Part shown: in pieces, positions 43,350-52,065 of the stretch
How positions within the stretch are numbered: position 1 is the first letter of the stretch
Layout of the letters: every line of letters starts with the position of its first letter
Source: Siculibacillus lacustris
GTDB taxonomy: Bacteria; Pseudomonadota; Alphaproteobacteria; Rhizobiales; Ancalomicrobiaceae
Assembly: GCF_004328075.1 (NCBI RefSeq)
Contig: NZ_SJFN01000002.1
Coordinates: 151,689 to 215,688, forward strand
Direction of reading: 5' to 3'
Length of the DNA stretch: 64,000 nt
Made by a program: the position numbers and the translations under genes
Notes under the pieces: generated by a model
Seen by the model: only the letters and a program-made list of their open reading frames with translations
Database searches by the model: none
What the model was told of the DNA's origin: nothing

Positions 43350-44459
43350 ATGCCCCACAGTACCGACGACCCGATCGCGCCGTCCTCCCCGCCCCCGACC
43401 TCGACCACCTCCGCCTCGGTCCTGCGCAACGCCGTGGATCTGTTCGTCCGGGATCCGTCCCACGAAAAGGCGGAAATCCGCACCTTCGCCGATCTGGTCG
43501 GGGGGCTTCTCGACGACGTCGGGCTCGAGGATCGGTGCGAGGTGTCGAATCGGCTCGCCGGGCGCGCCGACCTGCTGCCGGCCCTGGCGCGGCGTCTGGC
43601 GATGGACGATCCGCGGGTCGCCGCGCCGATGGTGGTGCGCTCGCCGGTGCTGACCTCGGCCGATCTGGTGCAGATCATGCGCTGCGGGCCGGGGCACGTG
43701 CGGCTGGTCGCCGAGCGGCTCGATCTCGCCCCCGACGTCGCCGCCTCGCTGACCCGGCCGATGCCCTTCGATCTGGCGCCGTCCGAGGCGCGGCCGCGAC
43801 CGCACGCCACCGAACCGGTCGCCGCGGCGATCGTCGTGCCGGCGGCCGAGCCGCCGACCGCCTCGCCGTCGCGCTCGGCGACGGAGGCGCGGGCGGAGCC
43901 GCGGGTCACCAGCGTGGCGACCTTCCTGGCGCTCGATCCGGCGACCCGTTGGCGGGCGATCCAGGACGGTGCCACCGCCGCGGCGCTCGGCGCGGCCCCG
44001 AGCCGGTCGCGGCGCAAGGCGGTCGAGGCGATCGGGCCGCGGCTGTTCGCGGCGCTGGTGATCCACGACCGCCTCGCCTTCCGCGACGATCTCGCGGCGG
44101 CGTTGCGGCTCGATGTCGACGACGTCGCGCGGATCCTCGCCGACCCCCATGGGGAAGCCCTGGCGGTGTGTCTCGCCGCCCTCGGCATCGACGAACGTTC
44201 GGCGACCTCGATCCTGCTGCTCCACACCGGCGAACACGCCACCCTCGGTCAGATGCAGGACCTGTCGTCGCTGACTGCGCGGATCGGGTGGCGCACCGCC
44301 GAACATCTCCTCGGCCAATGGCGCGGGGTGGCGGCGACGCGGGGCGAGGCGCAAAGGGTGCTCGATCCGGCGGAGCGGCGCGACGACCGGCGCGAGACCG
44401 CGGTGCCGCGGCGCGAGGCGACCCGCGAGACCACGCCGCGGCGGCTCGGGGCGGAGTGA
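43350..44459 (+). CDS. DUF2336 protein
   Basis: A 369-aa soluble helical-repeat protein. DUF2336 features are VLRNAVDLFVRDPSHEKAE, FADLVGGLLDDV, ISNRLAG-like NRLAGRADLLPALARRLAMD, and SPVLTSADLVQIM. A Pro/Ala-rich linker (about 145-185) leads to a second helical part. The family is common in alphaproteobacteria and some members affect motility or cell cycle, but function here is unknown. The gene lies behind a perfect CtrA box. Confidence 0.87.
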   Translation: MPHSTDDPIAPSSPPPTSTTSASVLRNAVDLFVRDPSHEKAEIRTFADLVGGLLDDVGLEDRCEVSNRLAGRADLLPALARRLAMDDPRVAAPMVVRSPVLTSADLVQIMRCGPGHVRLVAERLDLAPDVAASLTRPMPFDLAPSEARPRPHATEPVAAAIVVPAAEPPTASPSRSATEARAEPRVTSVATFLALDPATRWRAIQDGATAAALGAAPSRSRRKAVEAIGPRLFAALVIHDRLAFRDDLAAALRLDVDDVARILADPHGEALAVCLAALGIDERSATSILLLHTGEHATLGQMQDLSSLTARIGWRTAEHLLGQWRGVAATRGEAQRVLDPAERRDDRRETAVPRREATRETTPRRLGAE

Positions 44460-44477
44460 ACGGACGGACGGCGGCGA

Positions 44478-44870
44478 TCAGCCGCGCGGCGGCCATTCGA
44501 CCGGCGGCGGCGACGGCCGGGCGGGATCATACGGCGGCGGCTCGATGAAGCAGCGCCCGTCGCGATCCTCGACGTCGACCAGCCACAGGTCCGAATCGAA
44601 GCGGCGTTCCGAGGCGATGCGGGCGAGCATGGTCGGGCGGTCGACGCGCGACAGCACCCGCTCGAAGGTGCGGGTGCCCTCGGCCGTCTCGCCGTCGTCG
44701 AGGCTCTGGGGGCGCGGCCCGTAGAGATCGCAGGTGCCGTCGAGGCGGTCGACGGTGACGAACACCGCACCGGCGATGGCGTCGCCGCCGTGGGCGACCG
44801 CGGCATGGGCCCCGGCGCCGAAGGCTCGGCGGATGAGGGCGGCGACCCAGATGTCGGAACGCAGGCGCAT
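44478..44870 (-). CDS. DUF1491 family protein
   Basis: A 130-aa protein matching DUF1491: MRLRSDIWVAALIRRAFGAG, AGAVFVTVDRLDG, DLYGPRPQ and a C-terminal LWLVDVEDRDGRCFIEPP. It is soluble and small, and has no known role; members are near-universal in Hyphomicrobiales. It is convergent with the DUF2336 gene, 18 bases apart. Confidence 0.88.
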   Translation of the reverse strand: MRLRSDIWVAALIRRAFGAGAHAAVAHGGDAIAGAVFVTVDRLDGTCDLYGPRPQSLDDGETAEGTRTFERVLSRVDRPTMLARIASERRFDSDLWLVDVEDRDGRCFIEPPPYDPARPSPPPVEWPPRG

Positions 44871-44911
44871 GCGGGCCTCCTCGGTGGCGGGGGGCGCGAT
44901 GCGGCGATCGG

Positions 44912-45847
44912 TCAGCGTCGCGCCTGGGCGCCACCGAGCATCAGATCATAGACCAGACGATCGGACGGCTTGCCGGTCACCGGCCAGCCGCGATCGGCCT
45001 CGTAGCGACGCACCGCCGAGGTGGCGTGATCGTCCCAGCGGCCATCGGCCTTGAGCGGACCATAGCCCGCGCCGATCAGGGCGCGCTGAATCTTCTGCAG
45101 GCGTTCGTCGCCGCCGCGGGCCAGCGGTTCGCGCGCCGCGCGGCGGATGGTGGCGGTGGCGACCGGCGCCTCGACCTCGAGCGGCGCGACTTCCGCCGCG
45201 GCCGGCCAGGCGACCGCATCGGCGGCGGGCACGCGCAACGGCGGCGTCGGTCCGGTGGCGACGGCGCGGGCCGGCACCGTCGGGGCGGCCGGGGGCGGCG
45301 GCGGGGTGGGCGCCGCGGCGACGCTCGGCAAGGGCGGGGTGGCGCGCACCGCGGCGATCAGCAGATCGGTCGGCTCGCCGGTCTGCGGCGCCCCGAGGCG
45401 ACGCTCGAAGGCGCGGATGGCGTCGGCGGTGGCCGGACCGACCACGCCGTCGAGCGGGCCGGTATAGAATCCGCGGTCGCGCAGGGCCAGTTGCAGATCC
45501 TGGATCGCCTGGGGCTGGTCGAGGGCGGCGGCGGGCTTGGGCCGCGGCAGCACGCTCGGCACCACCGGCGCGGTCGGTACGGCGGCGCCGCCGGTCGGGG
45601 CGGTCCGCGCCGGATCGGCGAGGCGGGTGGTGAAGAACGGATGGGGATGGGGCTTGGGCTGATTGGCGAAGGCGTTGGCGACGATCACCCCGACCATCAC
45701 CAGCGACACGAAGATGCCGCCGGAGGTCACCGGATTGCGCAACACCGTCTCGACCATCCGGATCGGCAGGCTGCCGGCCACGTCGGGACCGTCGACCACG
45801 GAGCGGGCGTCCCGGGAGGTCGGACGAAGGGATCGCGGGGCGGTCAT
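44912..45847 (-). CDS. Peptidoglycan-binding membrane protein
   Basis: A 311-aa inner-membrane protein. A single helix lies at about residues 42-62. The periplasmic part holds two PG-binding-1 domains (about 115-165, [20 protein letters not shown]; and about 250-305, [18 protein letters not shown]), joined by a long Pro/Ala/Val linker. The ATG overlaps the stop of the upstream DivJ-like kinase, so the two are coupled. The pairing suggests linkage of cell-cycle signalling to cell-wall growth; that is inference. Confidence 0.88.
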   Translation of the reverse strand: MTAPRSLRPTSRDARSVVDGPDVAGSLPIRMVETVLRNPVTSGGIFVSLVMVGVIVANAFANQPKPHPHPFFTTRLADPARTAPTGGAAVPTAPVVPSVLPRPKPAAALDQPQAIQDLQLALRDRGFYTGPLDGVVGPATADAIRAFERRLGAPQTGEPTDLLIAAVRATPPLPSVAAAPTPPPPPAAPTVPARAVATGPTPPLRVPAADAVAWPAAAEVAPLEVEAPVATATIRRAAREPLARGGDERLQKIQRALIGAGYGPLKADGRWDDHATSAVRRYEADRGWPVTGKPSDRLVYDLMLGGAQARR

Positions 45848-47667
45848 GCGCGTTTCTGCCTGGGCTCGGAGACGGGGACGACGGGGACGAGATCGACGAC
45901 GCGGGCGGTGCGGGGCGGCGCCGCGGCTTCGCCCGCGAAGGGCAGGCGCACGGTGACGCAGGTGCCTTCGCCGAGGCGGCTCTCGATGCGCATCGATCCG
46001 CCGTGCAGTTCGGCCAGACCCTTGACCACGGAGAGACCGAGCCCGGTGCCCTCGTGACGACGATCGTAGCCGGAATCGGCCTGGACGAAGGGCGTGCCGA
46101 GGCGCACCACGTCCTTTTCGGCGATGCCGATGCCGGTGTCGCGCACCCACAGGGCGACGTCGGTGCCGTCGCGGCGGGCGCCGAAGGTCACGGCGCCGCC
46201 GCGGTCGGTGAACTTCACGGCATTGGACAGGAGATTGATCAGGATCTGGCGGCAGGCGCGGCGATCGGCGACCACCTCCGGCATCTCGGGCAGCGGCTGC
46301 AGCGCCAGCGTCAGGCCGCGCTCCTCGGCCTGATGGGTCATCATGTGGCCGATGCCGGACATCAGATCGGCGAGTTCGAAGGCTTCCGGCGCGACGTCGA
46401 AAGTCCCGGTCTCGATCTTCGACATGTCGAGGATGTCGTTGACCACCTGCAGCAGATGGGCCCCGGACTGGTGGATCAGGCCGACGTATTCCCGCTGGCG
46501 CGGATCGGGGAGCGCCCCGCAGATCTCGGTGCCGAGCATCTCGGAGAAGCCGATGATCGCGTTGAGCGGGGTGCGCAACTCGTGACTGACGTTGGCGAGG
46601 AAGCGGGTCTTGGCCTGGCTGGCGACTTCCGCCGCCTCGCGGGCCCGGATCACTTCGGCCTCCTGGGCCTTGCGCTCGGTGATGTCGCGGGTCACCGCGA
46701 CGATCTTGGCGCTGCCCGACAGGGGATCGAATTCGCCGAGCGGCCGGCAGCGCATCTCCAGCCACAGCCAGCGGCCGCGGCCTTCGCCGGTCTCGCCGAC
46801 GTGCAGGCGGAACTCGACCTGACTGGTCAATCCGCGAGTGACGGCGTCGGACAGGGCGGTGAGATAGGCCGGGCGGTCGCCGACATGGACCATGCGAAAC
46901 AGCCCGTCGCCGCGGATGCTCGACGGCGGCACGCCGAGGACGCGTTCGACCGCGGGGGTCACGAAGACGATGTCGCCGTTGCCGGCATGGCCGGTGACGA
47001 TGTCGGAGATGTTGTCGGCGACCAGGCGATAGTGGAGGCCGCGGCGACGGGCGACCTCTTCGCTGGCGCGGTGCAGCGCCTCCATGCGCAGCGCCAGGGC
47101 GCCGGTGTAGAGGACCGCGAGGATCGGGACCAGGGACCGCAGGCCGGCTCCGGCGGCGACGCTGGCCGGCAGGCTGCCGGCGACGTCGAAGGCGGCGACG
47201 AGGGCCAGCGCGGCCAGGGCGATGACGAATGCGGTGCGGGTGACGTCGCGACGGCCCGACAGCGCCGCTTCCATCGGCACGATGCCGAGGGCGAACAGGG
47301 CATAGGAGCCGAGGCCGCCGGTGAAGGCGCCGATCCAGGCGAGCAGCGCGCTGGTGATCACCGCGGCGAGGAGATGGCCGGCCATCAGGCGGCCGGTCTG
47401 GGACACGTAGAGGGCGAGCGGCGCCGGCGCGGTCAGGCCGATCAGCGCCACCGCTTCGACCAGTCCGGGGCGTCCCCAGACGCTGAGGTAGAGCGGCAGC
47501 AGGCCGAGCGCGAGCAGCCCGACGAACAGGTTGGCGGCGATGAAGGCGCGATGGCGGCGCCACACCAGGGGGTCGACGGTGGCCCGGACGTGCACGAGCC
47601 CGTCGACGAACCGATCGAACGGCGCCTGCAGGCCCTGATGACGTAACTCGCTCACTGGCTCACTCAC
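45844..47667 (-). CDS. PAS-containing hybrid-free sensor histidine kinase, DivJ-like
   Basis: A 607-aa kinase. Five to six membrane helices fill about residues 40-190. A PAS domain follows (about 225-340), then His in [23 protein letters not shown] (His about 366), and a HATPase domain with LLSNAVKFT and DTGIGI. Membrane helices plus PAS plus this HisKA type resemble DivJ/PdhS cell-cycle kinases. I take GTG 47667 as start: the frame upstream to ATG 47799 is low-complexity. It is coupled to the peptidoglycan-binding protein gene. Confidence 0.88.
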   Translation of the reverse strand: MSEPVSELRHQGLQAPFDRFVDGLVHVRATVDPLVWRRHRAFIAANLFVGLLALGLLPLYLSVWGRPGLVEAVALIGLTAPAPLALYVSQTGRLMAGHLLAAVITSALLAWIGAFTGGLGSYALFALGIVPMEAALSGRRDVTRTAFVIALAALALVAAFDVAGSLPASVAAGAGLRSLVPILAVLYTGALALRMEALHRASEEVARRRGLHYRLVADNISDIVTGHAGNGDIVFVTPAVERVLGVPPSSIRGDGLFRMVHVGDRPAYLTALSDAVTRGLTSQVEFRLHVGETGEGRGRWLWLEMRCRPLGEFDPLSGSAKIVAVTRDITERKAQEAEVIRAREAAEVASQAKTRFLANVSHELRTPLNAIIGFSEMLGTEICGALPDPRQREYVGLIHQSGAHLLQVVNDILDMSKIETGTFDVAPEAFELADLMSGIGHMMTHQAEERGLTLALQPLPEMPEVVADRRACRQILINLLSNAVKFTDRGGAVTFGARRDGTDVALWVRDTGIGIAEKDVVRLGTPFVQADSGYDRRHEGTGLGLSVVKGLAELHGGSMRIESRLGEGTCVTVRLPFAGEAAAPPRTARVVDLVPVVPVSEPRQKRA

Positions 47668-47994
47668 AACTCGTGATACGCGGGGGCGGGTTGGTCCGCG
47701 ACCTCCGGAAGCTTCGCATCCCGGACTTAACAGGCTGTTGAAGAGCGGTGGACCGGGGGGCACGCGGGCCCTCGGAAGGGGCCGTTCCGGGGCTCTCACC
47801 CCTCCTGGGAAGCCCTCCGCGACGGCGATCGGTGGTCATGGTGAACGTAGCGTTACCTCGCCGATCGATCCAATTTGAACGATCGCTCCAACCGGGACTT
47901 CACGGCTCTGCGCTAGGGTCGGACACGGATGGAAGCGGGATCGCCGTCGGCGCGCCCCTCCCTCCGGCCGGTCCGTCCTGCGAGGGTCACGTCC
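47668..47994. other. Divergent intergenic region, 327 bp
   Basis: No gene is supported here. It separates the DivJ-like kinase (leftward) from the DUF5330 gene (rightward) and should hold both promoters. It contains the CtrA-like site at 47727-47741 and several GATCG repeats around 47840-47890. Confidence 0.5.
47727..47741. promoter_or_regulatory. CtrA-like box TTAA-N7-TTGA
   Basis: One mismatch from TTAA-N7-TTAA, 60 bases upstream of the DivJ-like kinase start. It would place this kinase under CtrA control, as expected for cell-cycle circuits, but the match is imperfect. Confidence 0.4.
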
Positions 47995-48384
47995 ATGTTC
48001 TTCCTGCTCAGAGCCGCCTTCTGGCTCTCCCTGGTGGTGCTCCTGATCCCCTCCGGCGAAGAGGCGGCGCCGAGCGTGCCCGCGGCCCGTGCGGTCTCGA
48101 CCTTCGAGGCGGTCGGCGCGGCCCATTCCACCTACGAAGATCTCAAGGGCTTCTGCGGCCGCAATCCCGACGCCTGCCAGACCGGCCGGGCCTTCGCCGA
48201 CACGTTCTCGGCCAAGGCCCGCCACGGCGCACGATGGGTCTACGACCAGCTCGAGCCCAAGGACACGGCGCCGACCGGCTCGACCCCGTCGGCGACCGCC
48301 GGTCCTGCCCAGCCGCGCAACGGCCGGCCAATCGACGGACCGTTGCCGGTGCCGCGCCCGGCCTTCCGGCCCTCGCCGGCGTGA
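47995..48384 (+). CDS. DUF5330 family protein
   Basis: A 129-aa protein with an N-terminal membrane helix or uncleaved signal (MFFLLRAAFWLSLVVLLIP). The DUF5330 core follows: VGAAHSTYEDLKGFCGRNPD, ACQTGRAFADTFSAKARHGA and RWVYDQL, with two Cys. The C-terminus is Pro-rich. GAGGG precedes ATG 47995. Function is unknown; the family is confined to Hyphomicrobiales. Confidence 0.85.
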   Translation: MFFLLRAAFWLSLVVLLIPSGEEAAPSVPAARAVSTFEAVGAAHSTYEDLKGFCGRNPDACQTGRAFADTFSAKARHGARWVYDQLEPKDTAPTGSTPSATAGPAQPRNGRPIDGPLPVPRPAFRPSPA

Positions 48385-48449
48385 CGCCGAGGCCGGTTCC
48401 CCCCTCCGCCGCGGCGGGGTATAGAGGGGCGAACCGGGAGACCCCGCCT

Positions 48450-48878
48450 TTGCCGAGCCTCGACGACATCCTCTCCGACTTCGACGTGATCGACGATTGG
48501 GAGGAGCGGTACCGCTACCTGATCGAACTCGGCCGCGGCCTGCCGCCCCTCGACGAGGCGGAGCGCACCGACGCCAACAAGGTGCGCGGCTGCGCCAGCC
48601 AGGTGTGGCTGTCGACGCGGATCGAAGCGGACGTCCCCGGGGACCCGCGTCTGTGGCTGACCGGCGATTCGGACGCCCACATCGTCAAGGGGCTGGTGGC
48701 GGTGATCCTGGCGATGTTCTCCGGCCGGCGGGCGAGCGAGATCCTCGCCCTCGATCCCGAGCCGACCTTCGCCGCCCTGCACCTGCGCGAACACCTCACG
48801 CCGCAGCGCGCCAACGGCGTCGCCTCGATGATCGAGCGCATCCGCCACGAGGCGCGCACCGCCCGCGCCGGGGTTTGA
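48450..48878 (+). CDS. sufE: SufE family sulfur acceptor
   Basis: SufE accepts sulfur from cysteine desulfurase for Fe-S cluster assembly. The 142-aa protein has the active Cys48 in KVRGCASQVW, preceded by LPPLDEAERTDANK, and the ending ANGVASMIERIR, all typical. No ATG is available; TTG 48450 has GGGAG 9 bases upstream and gives the normal N-terminus LPSLDDILSDFD. It is 65 bases downstream of the DUF5330 gene on the same strand. No other suf genes are in the window. Confidence 0.93.
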   Translation: MPSLDDILSDFDVIDDWEERYRYLIELGRGLPPLDEAERTDANKVRGCASQVWLSTRIEADVPGDPRLWLTGDSDAHIVKGLVAVILAMFSGRRASEILALDPEPTFAALHLREHLTPQRANGVASMIERIRHEARTARAGV

Positions 48879-48956
48879 GAGAGCGCCCGATCGGAATGCA
48901 GTGAGTCGACGGCGGCGCACGGCGATCGGACCGATTCGGCTCGATCGGCGCTCACC

Positions 48957-49796
48957 CTAATCGCGACCCGCCGCCGTCCCGCCTCCGACGCTCGGCCGAT
49001 AATCGGCCGCGCCCCAACGCCGGGTGCGGCCGGGGCCGTCGCGGCCGCGGGCTTCCTCGGCGAGACCGTAGTGCACGGCGAGCCGGCCGAGGGCGATGTC
49101 GAGCACCACCTTGGCCGAGCGCGCCGGCCAGTGACGCAGGCTCTCCACCGTCTCCAGTCCCTGCAGGAAACAGCAGACGTCGAGCAGGACGTCGGCGAGA
49201 TCGCCGCGGCCGACCGTGTCGAGGGCGGCGTGGACCCTGTCGCGGGCGGCGAGCGCGCGGTCGGTGAGATCGCCGGGGCCGCCGGGCGGGCCGCCGCCGG
49301 TGCGACCGATCGACCAGTTGGAGGTCACGGTCGGCATCATCCGGGCGAGGGTGAAGTCGCGGCGCAGGCGTTCGCCGGCGGCGATGCGGGCCGGCGCGAG
49401 GAGGGCACGGCCGTCGCGATCGCGGCGGCGGGCGAGGCGGCCGAGCGGGCTCTCGGCCTCGTCGACCAGCACCGCCGGACCGGCCGGCTCGACCGCGCGG
49501 CGCACGACGTCGCCGTGGGCGGCGCGAAACCGGTCGACACCGAAGCCGCCGCGCAGGGCGTGACCAGCAGCGGTGAGGATCACCCGGTCGCCGCCGGCGG
49601 CGGCCTCGATGCGGATCACGCCCTCGGCGGCGAGGGCGGCGAGGAGATCCGGATCGACCCGCAGGCGACGCAGACCCTCGGATCCGAGGAGGCGCAGGAC
49701 CGGCGGCGGACCGCCGTCGACGATCGCTTCGGCATCGCCGAGGAGGGCGATCAGGCGATCGCGGCGGCGGGTGGCGCGTTCGTCGCGGGAGGTCAT
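48957..49796 (-). CDS. DUF6456 protein, candidate GafZ-like GTA regulator
   Basis: A 279-aa protein. The C-terminal half fits DUF6456: SPLGRLARRRDRDGRALLAP, AGERLRRDFTLARMMPTVTSNW split by the family core, DRVHAALDTVGRGDLADVLLDVCCF, then LETVESLRHWPARSAKVVL. The N-terminal half looks like a winged helix (LRLLGSEGLRRL, RLLAALAAEGVI). Its start overlaps the stop of the DnaA-like gene (ATGA). In Rhodobacter GafA combines a DnaA-like domain with a further domain, and in Caulobacter these are split as GafY and GafZ; this pair has the same layout. Assignment is inference. Confidence 0.82.
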   Translation of the reverse strand: MTSRDERATRRRDRLIALLGDAEAIVDGGPPPVLRLLGSEGLRRLRVDPDLLAALAAEGVIRIEAAAGGDRVILTAAGHALRGGFGVDRFRAAHGDVVRRAVEPAGPAVLVDEAESPLGRLARRRDRDGRALLAPARIAAGERLRRDFTLARMMPTVTSNWSIGRTGGGPPGGPGDLTDRALAARDRVHAALDTVGRGDLADVLLDVCCFLQGLETVESLRHWPARSAKVVLDIALGRLAVHYGLAEEARGRDGPGRTRRWGAADYRPSVGGGTAAGRD

Positions 49797-50257
49797 GCGT
49801 CGGTCCCCAGTCCACGGGCCAGGCGCTGGCCGAGATCGGCGGCGGTCTCGATGGCCGCCACCACGCGATCGACGCGCGGGTCGTCGCGGCGGTCTTCGAC
49901 CACCCGACAGGCATGGGCGACGGTGGTGCGGTCGCGATCGAAACGGCGGCCGACCTCGGTCAGCGACAGGGCGAACCAGACGTGGGCGACATACATCGCC
50001 ACCTGGCGGGCGAAGGCGATGTGGGCGCCGCCGCGGCTGTCGGAGCGCAACTGATCGAGGCTGGTCTGGAAGGCCTGGGCGACGATCGCCTCCAGGCATC
50101 GGCACTGGGCGTCGATGGCATCGCCGCCGTCGATGCGGCCGCGGGCGCGGCGGCGCCGCGGGCGGCGTTGCGACGGCGTCCAGGGCCGCAGGGGCCCACG
50201 AAGGGCGGCCGCACCGGCCTCCGACCGGCCGGCACTCCCACATTCCGAAAACCGCAT
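49793..50257 (-). CDS. DnaA-domain-IV-like HTH protein, candidate GafY-like GTA activator
   Basis: A 154-aa protein. The first 45 residues are basic and disordered. Residues about 55-135 match DnaA domain IV: ARQVAMYVAHVWFALSLTEV, RRFDRDRTTVAHACRVV, the latter the DnaA-box-reading signature. There is no ATPase domain, so it is a DNA-binding regulator rather than an initiator. GGAGGA lies 7 bases before ATG 50257. It is translationally coupled to the DUF6456 gene. GafY of Caulobacter and the GafA of Rhodobacter have such a domain and activate GTA genes. Confidence 0.85.
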   Translation of the reverse strand: MRFSECGSAGRSEAGAAALRGPLRPWTPSQRRPRRRRARGRIDGGDAIDAQCRCLEAIVAQAFQTSLDQLRSDSRGGAHIAFARQVAMYVAHVWFALSLTEVGRRFDRDRTTVAHACRVVEDRRDDPRVDRVVAAIETAADLGQRLARGLGTDA

Positions 50258-50445
50258 GGTGAATTCCTCCGTCCGAGCGCGATAGGAATAAATACCTTTC
50301 GATTATCGGAGACGTTCGGCGGGCGGGGATAACTAACGAGTTGTATGGTGAATTCGGACAATCATTCGGTGCGGGGACAAGTGCCGCACCGATCCCCGGG
50401 TGCGGGAGGGGTGCGAAGATCGGGACCTCGAACGAGGAGATCCCG
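50258..50445. promoter_or_regulatory. Divergent promoter region of the DnaA-like and DUF6477-like genes
   Basis: A 188-bp gap between divergent genes with an AT-rich core at about 50280-50360, against very GC-rich flanks. Both genes have strong ribosome sites at its borders (GGAGGA for the left gene, GAGGAG for the right). I cannot assign -35/-10 boxes with confidence. Confidence 0.5.
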
Positions 50446-50844
50446 ATGACGGCGACGAAGAGCGAGACGGGGACGGCCGGCCGGAGCGGCGCGGCCACGC
50501 CGGGGTGGGCGACGAGGATCGCCGGACGCGAGGCCTATCGGCGCGAGCGGATGTTGCCGCGCCTGATCGCGGTCGGCCCCGAGGAGATCGCCGACGACAC
50601 GGCGAGCGGGCGTTCGGCGGTGTTGCGGCGGCTGTTGCGGGCCCTGCGCGGCGAGCGGATGCGCGGGCGCGCCGGCCACTGGAGCTACAGTCTCGACCGC
50701 CATGTCGGGCTGGTGCAGGCGGCCGCCGCCGAGCGGCGCGCCCTGGCGCGGCAGCGGGTCCGCGAATGCGCCGCGATCCCAGGTGCGCCCGCCGGTGCGG
50801 CATCTCGCCTCGGGCCGGCCGATCGGCGCGGCGACGACGGCTGA
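50446..50844 (+). CDS. DUF6477-like protein
   Basis: A 132-aa protein, start ATG 50446 after GAGGAG. It has AYRRERMLPRLIAVG, LRRLLRALRGERMRGRAG and WSYSLDRHVGLVQAAAAERR, similar to the YRRERDLRRLL...YSVARHVEVLIALMGEA pattern of DUF6477. The protein is basic and helical, without membrane segments. It diverges from the DnaA-like regulator and is convergent with mucR, with a strong terminator between. Function is unknown. Confidence 0.72.
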   Translation: MTATKSETGTAGRSGAATPGWATRIAGREAYRRERMLPRLIAVGPEEIADDTASGRSAVLRRLLRALRGERMRGRAGHWSYSLDRHVGLVQAAAAERRALARQRVRECAAIPGAPAGAASRLGPADRRGDDG

Positions 50845-50894
50845 CGATCGACGCCGAATCGCGAGGCCCGGCCCGCCCCGCCCCCCCGGATACG

Positions 50895-50930
50895 ACGAAG
50901 CCGCCGACCCGATCCGGGCGGCGGCTTCGT
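50895..50930. terminator. Bidirectional terminator between DUF6477-like and mucR genes
   Basis: Arms 50895-50906 and 50919-50930 are perfectly complementary (12 bp) with a 12-base loop. It lies between two convergent genes, 24 bases beyond the mucR stop, and can serve both. Confidence 0.7.
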
Positions 50931-50954
50931 GCGATCGTCGGATCGAGCGGAGGC

Positions 50955-51377
50955 TCAGCGGGCGCCGCGGCGACGCTGCTGACCGAGGCCCATCTTCTTG
51001 GCGAGGTCGGAACGAGCCTGGGCGTAGTTGGGGGCGACCATCGGATAATCGGCCGGCAGACCCCACTTCTCGCGGTACTCTTCCGGAGTCATGTTGTACT
51101 GGGTGCGCAGATGGCGCTTCAGCGACTTGAACTTCTTGCCGTCTTCGAGGCAGATGATGTAGTCCGGGGTGACGGACTTCTTCAGCGGCACGGCGGGCTT
51201 CAGCGGCTCCGGCAGGGGCTCGGGAGCCACGCCCGAGGACGTGCGCTGCAGAGCGGCATAGACCTCGGCGATCAGCCCGGCCAATTCGGCCGACGGGACC
51301 GTATTGTTGCTGACGTAGGCCGACACGATGTCGGCCGCCAGATCGATCAGGTTGCTGCTTCCCGAAATGTCGCTCAT
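50955..51377 (-). CDS. MucR/Ros family transcriptional regulator with altered zinc site
   Basis: A 140-aa H-NS-like global repressor. The N-terminal oligomerisation domain spans about 1-50 ([16 protein letters not shown]). The DNA-binding part is [20 protein letters not shown], then [20 protein letters not shown] and [20 protein letters not shown]. In Ros the zinc is held by Cys-Cys/Asp-His-His; here the positions read Cys76, Asp79, His89, Gln93, so the last ligand is missing. Some Mesorhizobium relatives also lack zinc. It is followed by a bidirectional terminator. Confidence 0.93.
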   Translation of the reverse strand: MSDISGSSNLIDLAADIVSAYVSNNTVPSAELAGLIAEVYAALQRTSSGVAPEPLPEPLKPAVPLKKSVTPDYIICLEDGKKFKSLKRHLRTQYNMTPEEYREKWGLPADYPMVAPNYAQARSDLAKKMGLGQQRRRGAR

Positions 51378-52065
51378 TTGTCACCTGTCTCACATGAGGA
51401 ACGCCGCACGGCCGTTCCGATTACAACGCATTCGATTCGGGGTTCACGCCGAATGTCGATTTCGAATCTGTTCCGAATTCGCACTCCCGAGCAATGAATC
51501 GCTTCGGCCCTCGATCGTATGCTTCCTATAGGCAGAACTTCACCAGAGCACAAGATATTGAAACCCCTCACGGGCGTTATTTCGCAGTCGACCATCGAAA
51601 AACGCATGTCCGCTCCATCATTGCGGCAAGGCGTGGCCGACGCCGCCAAGCAAAGTGCCGACGAGAGACCCTGCTCAGCCTCCGGCTATCGCGCTCGTAG
51701 GCCGCGAAGAAGGCTCGAGTCCGGAGCCGATGTTGGCGGCCGAGACACGCGAATCCCCCCGGCATCCGGCGCGAACTCGGGTCGATGGTTCCCCTTCTCC
51801 CCGGGGCACCTGCGATCGCGGGTGCGAGTGGGCGGACGCGACCGCGCACGGCCGGCGTCGGCGCCCAACAAAAGGTGGATCGGCGCGAGGATCGGCGAAG
51901 ATGAACCGGGATGACGATCGCCCGGCGCCGAGTATCGATTTCGCCGGGGTTCGCCTGCCGAACGGCGAATCGCCGGGTCGTTCGCGACGGGCCTCCCCCG
52001 ACCGGCCCGCACTGTTGTATGAACGAGCCGACGCTCGATCCGAGCCCGGACACGAAGGACGACCG
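51378..52065. other. Intergenic region between mucR and oligopeptidase B, 688 bp
   Basis: I see no supported gene. The 51380-51620 part is the most AT-rich stretch nearby and probably holds the mucR promoter, where MucR itself could bind. The 51640-52060 part is GC-rich, and its frames on both strands are Arg/Ser/Pro-rich without family features. Confidence 0.5.
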
